The notes under the pieces were generated by a model. The model ran no database searches, was not told where the DNA came from, and worked only from the letters and a program-made list of their open reading frames with translations. Positions 11,319 to 22,886 of a stretch of 64,000 bases of DNA are shown here, one piece after another. How positions within the stretch are numbered: the stretch's first letter is position 1; every line of letters starts with the position of its first letter. The translations under genes and the position numbers were made by a program. This DNA comes from Linum tenue. Taxonomy: Eukaryota > Streptophyta > Magnoliopsida > Malpighiales > Linaceae. The DNA lies in contig CAMGYJ010000003.1 in assembly GCA_946122785.1 (NCBI GenBank), positions 31,513,811 through 31,577,810 on the forward strand, read 5' to 3'.

Positions 11319-13598
11319 ATTCCAAATGGATATCATAACTATTTGATCAACGAGCAACTATTAGACCTAGATTGAGTGTTTGTACCTTTTTATGCATTTT
11401 TCGGTATGTTTCTATGGTTTTTAAGATAAAACACAACCTAGAATACTTTGAATCCAAGCTTAGAAGGTTATGGAGGAACAAAGGAAGTTGAAGGGGTTTT
11501 CACCTATAAGACGAAGCCTAAAGGAGGGGAGTCTTCTAGAAGTCTCAACTAGATCCCAAGAGAAGCCCACTAGAAGAAAAATAAGCCAATCTAGAGAAGG
11601 AACCAAAGGCGATAGCGGATGGGTCCAATCACCACTAGCCCAAAGCACTCAGCCGAAGCCCAAATTGCATGGAGAGGTAGTTTGGTCCACAAGAAACCAA
11701 ACCCAATAAGAAAAGAGGCGACAATGGGTACTGCCGCTAGACCGCTGCTCGGTTTCCAAGTCCTAAAAGCTTCTAGAAGGTCCTTTTTTCTTCCCCAAGT
11801 TAGAGAATTCGAGGCACGCTCATACAATGAAGGTTTTGCTCGACATTAGGAGGAAAAAGACTAGAATAACCCCTCATGTATGTAGTATAAATAGAGCTTT
11901 AGGCCTCAATTGTACACACATTACAAAAATTCATTATAAACTTCTATTAGGACTCTATTCGAGTGGATAGCTTAGCATCCATACGAGGGGGTGCAGTCAA
12001 GTAGATGATGTCATCATCGATGGTGGTACCCTCTTTCTCTTCTATGTATAGCTACTTCGAATGAATTAAGTAGGAATGTGAACTCATTATAATATGACTA
12101 TTTCATTCCATGATTTGGTGTTATGATTGTCTATGGTTACTTGTGTATTTCGATATTTATGTTGCCATAGATGTTTATATTCCAATATTTATGATTCTAT
12201 TGGATGCTACTATATGCATTGTCTATAATATTTTGTAGTATATTAGGAAACAACTTTCTTGTGATATCCTATTGACTTATTCATGTATGAGAGGATTGAT
12301 CAACCATCCATACAAGTATAAGTTCAATGCTTGATTGTTTAAATCACCAATGCTATAGAGGGAACACTTAAGAACTCTCAAAAAAATAATATCACAAGGT
12401 AGGGATGCGCTTAAACGCTTGATCAAGCTTCATCTGTTTTGCCCCAAGTCCTTAGAAAGACTCGATTCAGGAATAGGATTGAATCTCGTGATAGATGAAT
12501 CTGTCATCCTTACAAAGTACGTTTCGCACTTCATCGCCAAGGTCATGAATCTCTAAGTGCGAGTGTTGACCTTGTAAACTCGTTATGATCAACTACCTAA
12601 ATCAAAAGTCACATGTCATCTTAGAGGTATAGTAAGATGTACGTTTGTGAACTTAGGTTTGCTGGGGACAAGCAAAGTTCAATATGTTTGTGAACTTTGG
12701 TTTGCATGGGAACAAACAAAGTTCAAGTGTGGGATTATTTGATGACACACGAAATACACTACTTTAGACCCATGTATTATGATCGAAAGTGCATTAATTT
12801 CTTATCTCTATTGTCATAATACCTCAAATTTTCTATGTGAATGCTCAAATTTTGTTTAAGGCTGCTTTATTCCTAGGATACACGTTTGGTAGCTTTTTGT
12901 GAATTCTTAGCTTCATTAGTGTTGATGTCATTTGTAGATTGCGTGGGAAAAGTAGTGATGGTGATAGATTGGGAAGAAGAGTGAGAGGTCATGATATCCC
13001 CTACAAACAACAAAACAATGTTAATGAACAAATTGTATTGGTTGGGATAGCAAATACCATAGGTTGAGTGAGGATAGTCATAGTGAATAATTATAGTTTT
13101 TCCGATCACTTGTACTCTAGTGTCCACAATATGATTGAAAAAATAGGAGATATAGTAAGTGAATAAATAATAGCTAAAAAATGAAACGATTTGGAAATTT
13201 TCGATAGGAAAATATATGTATCAATATAAAGGAGTTTTTTTAGTAAATAGATCACTTGCATTACCGAGATGAAAGATAGAGAATACATCGCCGAAATCGT
13301 TCAAGGACGGAAATCAAAACCTAAAATACTCATAGGGCACAATGAAAGGGCTTTTTTAGCCACCATTTTGGTTTTGCCTACCAATTCGAATCGAGAAATC
13401 GCTAAATTGTTGCTTCCAACCAATAATCTCTTAAAGGATCGCACCACCTCTAGCATCCGTCCCTGAACCGCCATGAATCTTATCAATCACCACCTAAGCA
13501 TCCCTTGGAAATGAGGTGGAATGAACGGGGGAAAAAAGATAATTTTATTTTTATGTTAATGAAATGAATTGATAAAATTGAAATCGGTAAGGGTAAGC
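11319..13598. other. Unassigned, possibly an old LTR-element remnant
   Basis: No gene recognised. Around 11890 there is a TATAAATAGAG box followed by a run that looks like a transcribed leader, and 12300-12640 resembles the non-coding part of an LTR or its leader, but I find no paired LTRs, primer-binding site or Gag/Pol similarity. A small open frame on the minus strand (13301-13486) matches nothing I know. Confidence 0.3.
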
Positions 13599-13871
13599 TT
13601 AGGTCCTGTTCACTTCCCATTCCGTTTTCTGTCATTTTGGCAACTGAAAACGAAATATGGAGAAATGGAAGCTGCCATTTTCTGAAAAACGATTCCTGAA
13701 AACCTGACACTGAAAACCTGTTTAGCTGAGATTTTTTGTGAAACTAGAAACTGTAATCTGAAAATGAAAACCTGTTTAGTTGGTTACTAGACCTGAAAAT
13801 GAGAATCTGCCAAATTTCCTGATACTAGTACATACTTCAATATCAAATAAGTCGAAGTACAATCACAAATG

Positions 13872-15182
13872 TCAAAGGAGTCCAGCTTGGAAGTCATCCC
13901 ACAACTTGTCCGCTATTCCATCACGTCGAATTTCCATTTGTCGTGTCCGGCTTGAACTCATACTGTACTCTTCTCTTTCCAGCCCTCCTTGCACTCCATT
14001 AACGCCATCCTCCATATAATAATTTTGATATTTTTCAAATAGGATATCTTCACAAGAGTGAATCCTAATGAAGTTATGTAGAGCACATGTAGCAATAACA
14101 ATTTGTGCTTGTTTCTTTAATGAAAAAGAAGGCATATGTTTCAGAATTGGGAACCTGGCCTTCAAAACTCCGAAGCAACGTTCGATGACATTGCGTAGGG
14201 ATGAGTGATAATAGTTGAATAATTGCTTACGAGTTTTGGGTCCACCACCTCGATTGATTTCTTGAAAATGAGCAGGCTCCTTTGTTCGATATGGTGCTAG
14301 GAACCCAAGCATGTTCGCAAATCCGGAGTCAACAACATAATACTTACCTACATTGTATATAGCAAGTCAATTAGTATATAATAAAATGAGATTTATTTAT
14401 GTACAAACAATAATAAGTACCTCGTGGTGGCATCGGAAACTTTTTATCTGGATTTGAAACGGTTTCACTAAGAATTCTAGCATCATTTGCCGTGCCTTCC
14501 CATTCAGCCACCACAAAGGTAAAAAGCATATCGAAGGAGCATACACACACCACATTTTGAGTTGTTGTCGCCTTTCGTCCTCGATATGGAATTTGTTCAG
14601 CAGTAGGAACACATGCATCAATATGCACTCCGTCTATAGCTCCAATGCAATCCTATGTAAACACAAAAGTGAACATGATCAACAGAAGTTGTAAATGTTG
14701 TAACAGTAACTATAGAGTAAGTATTCCTTTTACCTTGAAATATGGATCATGTCTAGAACCAGCAATTTTTTCAGGGACGTCATCCAAATTTGGGGGAACA
14801 ATACTTTGTCAAAGTACTTTGAGATGGTGGCCGTTGAATGTTGAAACCTTTCGGCAATGTCTCTAAAATCATTAGCGTGACCTATAGTCTTTAGGAAGAT
14901 GCCAACTTGTTCTTCAACTGTGACTCTCTTCGTGGCTTTTAACCCACCATTTTGTTTCAACTCCTCACAAAGAGCAAGAAACGTATCTTTGTCCATCCGA
15001 AATTGCTCATATATCCTTCTTGGATTACCATGAAGAAGCTCTTTAACCCAAGCATGCCCAGTTTTGTCTGAGGTTCTGCATGGCACTTTTGACACATTGG
15101 ATCTCTCTGTCTCCAACAACCACAAATGCAACAAGAAGTTCTACAAATCATCATCGGAATCTGTATCGGAATCAGAAGCCAT
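13872..15182 (-). pseudogene. Harbinger DDE transposase, inactivated
   Basis: Exons on the minus strand run 15182-14734, 14652-14421 and 14347-13872 with good GT/AG borders. The N-terminal half has the helix-turn-helix region (RRIYEQFRMDKDTFLALCEE, then GHANDFRDIAERFQHST). The DDE_4 nuclease follows: first Asp in GAIDGVHID, second Asp in YYVVDSGF, and Glu in NVIERCFGVLK, so all three catalytic residues are present. Two lesions break it. The ATG at 15182 is followed after 13 codons (an Asp/Ser-rich N-terminus) by an in-frame TAG at 15143-15141. Near 14796-14805 the frame changes between KYFDKVL and PPNLDDVPEKIAG, and compared with the family a few residues also seem to be missing there. Confidence 0.85.
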
Positions 15183-15435
15183 TTGTCTGCATTGCACAAT
15201 AAGAAATTATAATCAAACTTTATTGAAATTGTGCTTACACCATAATAAGATAATCGTTCAACTAAAACATACAACCACAATCACACAAATATTCAACTCA
15301 ACAACATTGTTCAACTAAAAATACAACCACAAACACTCAAACAAAAACACTCAATGCCGACGTCGTACAATCACACCAAACCTTGCAGCCATTCCTTCTT
15401 TCTCTTCTCTGTCATGCGCAGAAAGAGACCACGCT

Positions 15436-16358
15436 TCAGTGGATTATCATGAAGAACATCAATACCTTGACAAACACACTACCATCCACCTCCATCTCAT
15501 CTAAAACCTTCATACATTCTGTCATAATATCTAGGTCCTTGTCCTGCGAAGATACTTCATTCATTGGGCCTTTCACAGAAGATGCAGCAGTCTTGGCATC
15601 ATGCCTATCATTCTTCCTTTTAGCCTCCTCCGCCATGCTAATTATTGCCATCTCTACTGCAGTTGAATAGGTGGATTTGTTTGCTTTCCTCTTCTTGCCT
15701 TTGACCTTTGCTTTGGCCTTTGCTTCCTTGGCATGCTCTGTAGCATCACCAGCAACAACAAACCCTTCCTCATTGTCCTCTCTGCTTTGTCCACCACTGC
15801 TATCTGAGACTTCTTGAGTGGAAACAAAAGCATTGCTACCAGAAGCAGTAGTGTCACCAAATAGGATGCAAAGGTTGTTGTATTCTGGACAACCATTCTT
15901 CCTAAAGCCGGTAATACCTTTTATAGCCTACACATGAACGTTCTAATCAATTCTAAGTTCAAAATTGAAACATATATTTAATGAAATTGAACGAAATGTT
16001 CAATTACCTGCTTCGTCCATTTCTCCCAACGATCATCAGAAGCGGACACCTTTCCCGTTGCAGCAATGAAACTAACTCCCGTCTCACTAATCATGCCCTT
16101 GAAATCCCTATGCCTTCTTCTAAGTAGATTAAATTTGTTCTTCAATTGCTCATCGGTATAGTCCTTGTTAAGCTTACTCTTTAAACCATTTTTTATATTG
16201 AACCATCCTAATTTTGTGAATGTAGTAGTAATCTTGCTACCCTTCTTCACTTCCTCGACCATCAATTCAATCATATAATTCTTAACATGTTCGGGCCATA
16301 CATCTTTTCCCTCTACCACCACACAATCATTATCATTGACAACTTCTGTATTCTCCAT
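15436..16358 (-). CDS. Harbinger ORF1, MYB/SANT-like DNA-binding protein
   Basis: Two exons, 16358-16008 and 15927-15436, join in phase 0 to give 280 aa with no stop. Residues about 18-110 form a Myb/SANT-like domain of the Myb_DNA-bind_3 type (WPEHVKNYMIELMVEEVKKG, LKSKLNKDYTDEQLKNKFNL, RRRHRDFKGM, DDRWEKW). The second exon holds GFRKNGCPEYNNLCILFGD, typical of this family, then a Lys/Ala-rich stretch (KAKAKAKVKGKKRKANKS) that may act as a nuclear signal and a C-terminal helical part. In PIF/Harbinger elements this protein binds the transposase and the ends. It looks intact, unlike the neighbouring transposase, so it could still serve transposases made elsewhere. Confidence 0.85.
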
Positions 16359-17158
16359 GAGTCAAACTATAGAACAAACATGACAATAAACAAACAATCA
16401 AAATGACAATCAACAAACAAACAACTTCTCCCACAAACAAACAAACTACTGCAGCCATCGCATTCAAGTATTATATCAGAAAAAAAAACAAAGCAGTAAA
16501 ATCAGGGGACTTACCCGAGTCAAGAGGCGAGGATCTCGCTGGTCGGAGGAGAGAGGTGGCGGCGGACGGCGGACGCCGAGACGCAAGGTCGGCGAGATGG
16601 CGGAAGGCGAAGAGAAGGGTTTTTGGTCGCTGCCGTCGTCGGGAGAAGAAGAGGTGTGGAGGCGGCTCGATCGTGAACGGCGAGCGGGCGAGACGGCTGG
16701 CGGATGGCGCGCGGGCGAGACGGCGGGCGGGAGAGACGACGGCGACCGAGATTGCTGACGGACGGCGAGCGGATCTAGAGGGAGGAGCGGCGGCAGCAGC
16801 TGCTGCTGTCTTCGTTCAGTGGTGAGGGCTGTGGGTCGAGTAGGGTTACGAAGGGAGGAGGCCAAGAGGGGCTGGATAATGAGTCTTCAAAACAAAAACA
16901 ACCAAAAAAATAGATAAAATGAGGTTGCTGGGTCTCGAAGACCAGACCTCATTAAAAATTTCCGGAGAAAACGGGAGAAAACCCGTCCCAAGCATTTCAG
17001 GAAAACCAATTTTTTTGTTTTCGTCAGCTGCCTCTTTTTCTTGTCAAATGGTTGCCACAAACGAAAACCAAAGTGAACACGTTTTCTCCCTTTGTTTTTA
17101 AATTTTCTGTTTTGACAACGAAAAACAAAAAACGAAATTGAAAGTGAACAAGACCTTA

Positions 17159-17579
17159 GGCTCTTCCATTAATTCTAGTTGTGTACCTGCACGAAAACCA
17201 ATACAATGGTTTGTTAGACAAACTCGATGGCAGGTTAGCTTATGCTTTCAATTTCAACTCCCTTTATGGAAAATGTACACTATTATATGATTGCTCAGTA
17301 CAGGGCAAAGACACATTGGACCAATAAGACATGCATACTTACTTGGCTGTCTATAAACAACATGCAAACATGTTTGATGGAATCTTCCTTATAAGATAAC
17401 TTTACCACCCATAACCTAAGTAGTTTGAGCTTAAGCAACGATGTATCATCGTTCTGGTTTAGTTGTGAAAGTGAAAAAGGAGGCATCGGGTTGAAATTGA
17501 CAGAATGATAACTGATGTTTGGGTTTCTTGTAGGGTATTCTATTGGGTTGTAAATTAATTATGGTAGACACCTCAACTT
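17159..17579. other. Spacer, nothing recognised
   Basis: AT-rich sequence between the Harbinger element and the hAT relic. No gene seen. Confidence 0.4.
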
Positions 17580-17589
17580 GGAAAAGGGA

Positions 17590-18448
17590 AGTGGCGGAAC
17601 TACTTGAAAAGCTGGGAGTGCTTGCAATCCTCTTGGGTTGGCAAAAAAATTCTGTTTGCATGGGTTAGTAGGGACTCAAATCTTTTGTCCATCAAATGAC
17701 AAGCAGACTTCCTTACCATCTCGGCTAGGTAAATATTATGATACATGTTGCATTGAGCATTATTTATATTAGCAAATTGTCCTAAATTCTCCAAACTAAT
17801 AATCGTTTTGATGAGTTCAATTGTCAGTATTTATTTATGACTTGCTTAAATCCACAAAATTCATTTGCTGCCTCCTGCAAGGAGAAGCTAATTCAGCTCA
17901 CTACTTTCTAACCCTACAAGTTCCCTCCAAATCTTATGAAATTTTTTGGTCATCAGCTGAATTCATATATCTGATCTACCATTTGATGATAGGCTCAAAG
18001 AAGTACTAGGCGTTGATGAGTTAGCAAAAAATGGTGGAAACAAATAAGCACAAATTAGTATCCATCTGTTTATTTGCTTCTCAAGTTGACACTTATATTC
18101 TCTATGCAACAACAGTGTGTAGATCATTTTCATCCACACAATATATCAAGAACGGTATTCAAAACCAGATGAACAATGAGTGGTTGAATGATGCATTGAT
18201 GCCATATATTAACAAGATTTGTGTGCTAATTTGGACAGGAATATGTTCTACAATGCTTTCTAAATATGAAATCTTGTTGCGGTTCCTTATAGGCGATGTG
18301 CGTAGAACTATGATTATGTAATTGTACGAATCTTGGGTACTATATTATCGACTCTTTATTTCTTTTAGAGTTGACTTTTATATTATATAGTTGACTTTTT
18401 CATTATACGTAAAAGACACTCATTGACTAATTTTCTAGCTCCACCACT
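17590..18448 (+). mobile_element. Deleted hAT-like element
   Basis: The left end AGTGGCGGAACTA and the right end TAGCTCCACCACT are inverted and resemble the ends of hAT/ZMYM-type relics in plants. GGAAAAGGGA (17580-17589) and GGGAAAGGGA (18449-18458) flank it, a 9/10 match that may be a target duplication, though purine-rich sequence can match by chance. Inside is a decayed C-terminal transposase segment. Confidence 0.5.
18052..18335 (+). pseudogene. hAT C-terminal dimerisation domain relic
   Basis: The frame starting near 18052 reads LVSICLFASQVDTYILYATT, then CRSFSSTQYIKNGIQNQMNN and EWLNDALMPYINK. This follows the hAT dimerisation pattern (ATxxxERSFSAMxxIKxRLRNxMxxEWLNDxLVxYIEK) seen in zinc finger MYM-type 1-like and hAT transposases. 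The tail continues only with stops in frame. It is a fossil, not a gene. Confidence 0.7.
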
Positions 18449-18458
18449 GGGAAAGGGA

Positions 18459-18827
18459 GGCAACTGTCGCGACAATGTAGAAGGACTTTGTCGTGCATCG
18501 TAACGTGCATTGAGGGTGGGAAATTTATGGGATCACGAGGGTGGCAGTTGTGAGATGAGGATGCTCACTAAGAATGTGAGATGAGGGTGTTGAATATAGA
18601 ATTTGGACCACCCATTGTCTTGTGGGCCGAACTGACAGTACAAATCGATCGAATTCAAATATTTTGCGTGTTAGTAGGACTGAAATAGTTAGAAAATCCT
18701 TCACAGACCTACATGTTAAGAGACTCGTTGTCGGACCATATGTCAAGGCGTATTGGGAAGGAGACATGACAAGTCATATCAGTAAAGACAATGAAAAAAT
18801 TGTAGCCATGGAATTCCAATTTATAAA
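18459..18827. other. Spacer, nothing recognised
   Basis: No gene or repeat structure seen between the hAT relic and Pack-MULE 2. Confidence 0.4.
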
Positions 18828-18836
18828 TAATAAAAT

Positions 18837-20710
18837 GGCAAAATACACTTGTATAGTCAAAACTTTCACGTTTTTGCCAATAATAGCCATTTTTGGAGAA
18901 ATACCAAATATAGCCAATTCCATCCAATTCTTTAACGGTGTTATCAAACATGCTGACTAGACGAATGTTTTTTTGCTGATGTGGCAATTTTTTTGTCCAA
19001 AATCATGCCATGTGGAAATGATTATTTTATTATTATAATTAAATTAAAAAATAAATAAATTCCTTCACCCCCTCTGGTCTCTCTTCTCTCGCCTTTTTCC
19101 ATGTCCTTCTTCCTCTCTGTTTGCGACCAGGACATATTAAATTCTCAGGGCAACTCCTCGTCGTTCCCCACCTCCCTCTATTCCCTGAGCATCCTTCCCA
19201 TCGCTTCCTCCTCGCCGTCCTAGCCTCTCTCTGGCGCCTCCTCACCGTCCCGACCTCTCTCCGGCGCCGCGTCACTGTTTTTTCCCTCCGATGCTCCACC
19301 GCCAAAACAGATCTAGCCATCGCAAAATGGCGATTCGAGCTCTCACGACGAGGCCGCCAGGGTGAAGAAGAAGTCAAGTTACTCTCTTTGTTGTATTTAG
19401 GAATTTTTTCGGGTTTGAAATTGGGATGGTTGCATTTAGGGTTTTTCTGTGGATTTGATTAAGAGTTTTGTTGTTGGGGCATCTGCCTTTACAGTGCTCG
19501 ATTTGGGGGGTTTTGTTGTTGGGGGTTCTTTAGCGATGTTGGTTTATGGGCAAGAGGGGAGAGTGAACGGATTTTTCAAGGACTACGAGTTCGAATTTGA
19601 GGGGCTGGGGGTTCTCCGACGAGTTCAAATCTGAGGGGCGAACACAAAGCACTTCCAGAGAGGAAGGAGATGAAGCGGTGGCGAATATCTTATCAACGAA
19701 AAAAGCGATAAAGAGGTTACAGAGAATGGCATCATAAAGGCAGAGTTTGCATTTTTGCAGACTCAGCTTAGAAGCCTCGCCCCGGTATAAAAACAGAGCA
19801 ATCAATCCGTTACCAGAGAAGGCACTCACACTCTGTCGGCCTTGTATTTGAGTCTCCATCCATACAGTATAGGGGCGGGAGCTCCGAGGCAGGCAGGCTG
19901 AAGAGAGTCCTCTTTTGATGATGGCTATGTCGTGTGTACTTCTTCTTCCACTATGTCTGGCTTTCAATCAAGCAGCAGGAGCCATGGCTTCCGGCAGGCA
20001 CGGCGAGGAGCAGCCGCTTGCCCAGATTGGCATCCACCGTGCTGTTTCGTTCTCCACCGAAACGCTTTTATCAAAGCAACTCACTCCCTTCTCGGCACTA
20101 AGGTCGCTCACAAAACTTCCTCTGCTTCTCGTCCTTGTTATTTTCTCTTCTTCTTTCTGGGCCCGAAAAAAGTTTGGTGCTTAGATGGATGGGTGATTGT
20201 TGTTTTCGTTGACAGGGATTTTTCAAGGGTTAGGAAGCTGCAGATTCAAATGTCTAGATTTGTGATTTGTGGTTCTAGATTTAAGATTTTGGGTTCTGGG
20301 TTTGAAATTTTGGTTATGAGTTTATTAATGATGGTGTTCTCTGTTCTTGATTTTGTTTGTCAACCTTGAGGGTTTGGCCAGAGTAATGGAAGGCGCCACG
20401 ATTTTGGCCGAAATTAATTTGAAGAAGCTAGAAGATGAAGTGTTAAAAGGCAAAAGAAATATTTAAAGAAAATTATGACAATGCATCTACGTGGCAAGTG
20501 AGGGTGAGGGTGAGTTGTCGTTGATGTGGCATCCTAGTCAGCATATTGTTAATCTAACTAACGGAATCTTTAACACCGTTAAAGTTTGTGACGAAAATGG
20601 CTAGATTTGGCATACAATCATCCCAAATTGTGGCTATATCTGGTATTTCTCCAAAAGTGGCTATTATTGTCACAAACGCGAAAGTTATGGCTATGGAAGT
20701 GTATTTTGCC
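18837..20710. mobile_element. Pack-MULE 2 carrying a purple-acid-phosphatase-like fragment
   Basis: A 1,874-bp element with the same termini as Pack-MULE 1 (GGCAAAATACACTTG...GAAGTGTATTTTGCC) and the same sub-terminal motifs (AATAGCCATTTTTGGAGAAA and its inverted partner). It is flanked by a perfect 9-bp duplication TAATAAAAT (18828-18836 and 20711-20719). The interior holds GC-rich cargo in at least two parts: about 19065-19400, which I do not recognise, and about 19670-20170, which appears to be the promoter/leader and first exon of a phosphatase-like gene. No transposase is present. Confidence 0.88.
19918..20103 (+). pseudogene. Captured purple acid phosphatase N-terminal fragment
   Basis: An ATG at 19918 opens MMAMSCVLLLPLCLAFNQAA, a good signal peptide, followed by GEEQPLAQIGIHRAV. 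This resembles the start of the mature part of plant (inactive) purple acid phosphatases of the PAP1/PAP27 group. The next frame continues FVLHRNAFIKATHSLLGTK, which fits the same family, so a single-base frameshift lies near 20041. TATAAAAA at about 19783 and the following leader-like sequence may be the promoter copied with it. Family assignment rests on a short stretch only. Confidence 0.5.
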
Positions 20711-20821
20711 TAATAAAATTTGGGTATGGCAAGGTAGTGCAATGGAAAATGTAAACTATACGAGTAATATTTTTTTCATGTAAATTTTATTGACATTTTG
20801 TATGCGTAGCAATAATAAATT

Positions 20822-21315
20822 GGGTTATAGGTATAATATGCCCCTATACTATGACGATTTATCAAACATGCCCCTCTACTACTTTTTACATCTAACATGC
20901 CCCTCTACTTTGTAAAAATGATCAAAGATGCCCTTTTGTTAAAATTTCCATCCAAAAACCGTTAACCAATGCCGAACTTTAGTTTGGGCGACACAAATGA
21001 CTAAAATATCCCTAATAAATTCACTTTAGAATTTTTTGGTTCTTTTGTATAATCAAATCATTCAAATAATTTCACTTTGAAAATACTCAGGGAAATAAAA
21101 CAGGGGACAAACTGACATTTTCCCTCCCATTTGCCGATGTCGGGTCGTCTAAATCTCGGTTCAACCATGATTGACGATTTTATCAATGGAAATTTTAATA
21201 GAAGGGCATGTTTGATAATTTTTTCAAAATACAAGGGCATATTTAATGTAAAAAATAGTAGAGGGACATGTTTGATAAAACGTCATAGTAGAGGGGTATA
21301 TTATACCTATAACCC
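20822..21315. mobile_element. MULE-type MITE
   Basis: A 494-bp element with inverted ends GGGTTATAGGTATAATATGC and the matching GTATATTATACCTATAACCC; the inverted similarity continues through CCCCTATACTATGACG. TAATAAATT (20813-20821) and TAATAAATC (21316-21324) flank it, an 8/9 match to a 9-bp duplication. No coding capacity. Confidence 0.75.
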
Positions 21316-21608
21316 TAATAAATCTGGCAAATTTTTTTTTATAACAATTGTGAATTGACTATAGATTCTGAGGTATTTTGTCACCATTTTAGTACATTTC
21401 CCCCCCTTAATTTAGAAGATACTCAACTCTGGTAAATTGACACCTAACTAATCTCGTATCATTAGACCTTGATTGATCTATTTTTCATGATTTTCTCCCA
21501 TTTCAGGTGCCTAGTTGTTTCCTCTCAGAATCTGATTTGGTCTTTTAATTGGCACCAATCCAAACACGAAAACAAAGAGATACGGATTAATCTAAATCCC
21601 TATCTAGA

Positions 21609-21624
21609 CTATATATATATATAT
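21609..21624 (+). promoter_or_regulatory. TATA box of the proline-rich protein gene
   Basis: A TATATATATATATAT run lies about 77-92 bp before the ATG at 21701, a suitable distance for a TATA box with a leader of about 50 bases. Confidence 0.55.
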
Positions 21625-21700
21625 CTCAATACTTACGACTTATTTTTCAGTATCCCTCCCATTTTCCATACAATACAAAAGCCTTTCATTTCCCATCAAG

Positions 21701-22057
21701 ATGACAAAAATGATTGCTTTCGTTGGGCTAGCGCTGCTGATTGTGGTGGTGGCCACAGTGGATGCTGCCCGATTGCTTCAGGAATCCAATGCCGTCAGTT
21801 TAGGAGCGTCGGCGCAAAGCATGTTCCCGTTCCCACAATTTCCATTCCCAAGGCCTGGCTTCCAGCTCCCTCCGCTCCCGAGCTTCCCAAGGCCAGGTTT
21901 CCAGTTTCCTCCTCTCCCAAACTTTCCGATGCCCGGTTTCCAGTTTCCTCCGCTCCCAAACTTCCCACCAGGATTCCAACTCCCTCCTCTTCCTAACTTC
22001 CCGCCTTTCCCTCCCTCTGGTGGCGGCGGCGCCTCACCTCCCCCACTCTCTATTTGA
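21701..22057 (+). CDS. Small secreted proline-rich protein
   Basis: An intronless frame of 118 aa. Residues 1-23 (MTKMIAFVGLALLIVVVATV then DAA) form a clear signal peptide. The mature part carries four imperfect repeats of the form PGFQ(L/F)PPLP(S/N)FP and a Gly/Pro tail (GGGGASPPPLSI). It is probably exported to the cell wall or apoplast like other short plant proline-rich proteins; no enzyme motif is present. The start is supported by the signal peptide and the TATA box upstream. The downstream region contains AATAAG and ATAATGAAAA signals that could direct polyadenylation (22060-22275). I do not recognise a named orthologue. Confidence 0.75.
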   Translation: MTKMIAFVGLALLIVVVATVDAARLLQESNAVSLGASAQSMFPFPQFPFPRPGFQLPPLPSFPRPGFQFPPLPNFPMPGFQFPPLPNFPPGFQLPPLPNFPPFPPSGGGGASPPPLSI

Positions 22058-22875
22058 TAATGACAACCAAGCTCAAGAATAAGAAACTACAACAACAACA
22101 ACAACATAAGAAGAGCAACAACTCTATATTACTCTCTCACTCATTCTTTGTTGTTTCTTCTAGTTAATTAATATTTCTTTTTTTGTTTTTATTGTTTAAG
22201 TTACGAGTTAAGATGGATCGCTCGTTTTGTTGCTTTCTCGTTGTTTGATTGTGCTAATGAATTCTCCCATATAATGAAAAAAAAAAAATACCCTTTGTGG
22301 TAGCAATAAGTAAAAAAAATAAATGTTCATAATAAATCGGCAGTGTTTGTCTTTATTTATTCAGCAATGTTTTTCTTCAACTACATGGATGAGCTAGAAA
22401 CAGAGTGGTAGATCGGTTGGTGGCAATATGTAGTTCAGTGCCCTGGGTGTGAGCGGTTGTCGCCGGTTTGCGTCTAGCCCTCGGATGGCGCCAATAGGAT
22501 CGATGTCGTCACCGTATTTTTGTTGGGGTTTGATGGTGATTGGTGGGGAGGAGTGGTTGAGTGCATGGCGGATCCAACAATTTTTTATAAAGGTGTCCTT
22601 GTTAAAAAAATAAATTAAATTAAAAACTAAATGATTAAATTAATTAATTCATAATAAAATATCTGACTCAAAGTTGAAAAGAGTCTTTCAACACTTGCAG
22701 TGCTACCATAAAATCAATTCAAATTAAGAGTAGCCCGTAATTAGTTTAATTGTTAGATTTTGAAAATAGTTGAGGATAAGGAATAATATTTTTACTATTA
22801 CATAGTGTTAAAATTTAACAACAAATGAGTTGCAAGCTAATGGAGAATATGTTTAATGGATTCAACGAAAAAAAT
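22058..22875. other. 3' region of the proline-rich gene and unassigned DNA
   Basis: The first 220 bases are the likely 3'UTR. Beyond about 22300 no gene is seen except for the short hAT relic at 22663-22707 on the minus strand. Confidence 0.4.
22663..22707 (-). pseudogene. Short hAT dimerisation-domain relic
   Basis: On the minus strand the frame gives GSTASVERLFSTLSQ, the core of the hAT dimerisation motif (ATxxVERxFSxL). Sequence on both sides is too decayed to extend it. Confidence 0.5.
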
Positions 22876-22886
22876 ATGTTTAATGA

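Larger units (their letters stand above)
13602..17155 (-). mobile_element. Complete PIF/Harbinger transposon
   Basis: A 3,554-bp element with terminal inverted repeats: GGTCCTGTTCACTTCCCATT on the left and the reverse complement of GGTCTTGTTCACTTTCAATT on the right. It is flanked by TTA on both sides (13599-13601 and 17156-17158), the family's 3-bp duplication. It carries the two genes typical of PIF/Harbinger, both on the minus strand: ORF1 with a MYB/SANT-like domain (15436-16358) and a DDE transposase (13872-15182). ORF1 is open but the transposase is damaged. A GC-rich stretch (16510-16850) lies ahead of ORF1 and probably holds its promoter and leader. Confidence 0.92.

Noticed and set aside
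13301..13486. Small minus-strand open frame with a rather protein-like composition
   Set aside because: No recognised family, no splice context or promoter, and only 61 codons; left as unassigned.
21600..21640. TA-dinucleotide run as a microsatellite only
   Set aside because: Its place ahead of the proline-rich gene fits a TATA box better, though both may be true.
22825..22886. ATG at 22825 as the start of the LINE protein
   Set aside because: The 11-bp target duplication places the LINE start at 22887; the ATG and first 20 codons are flanking host DNA open by chance.
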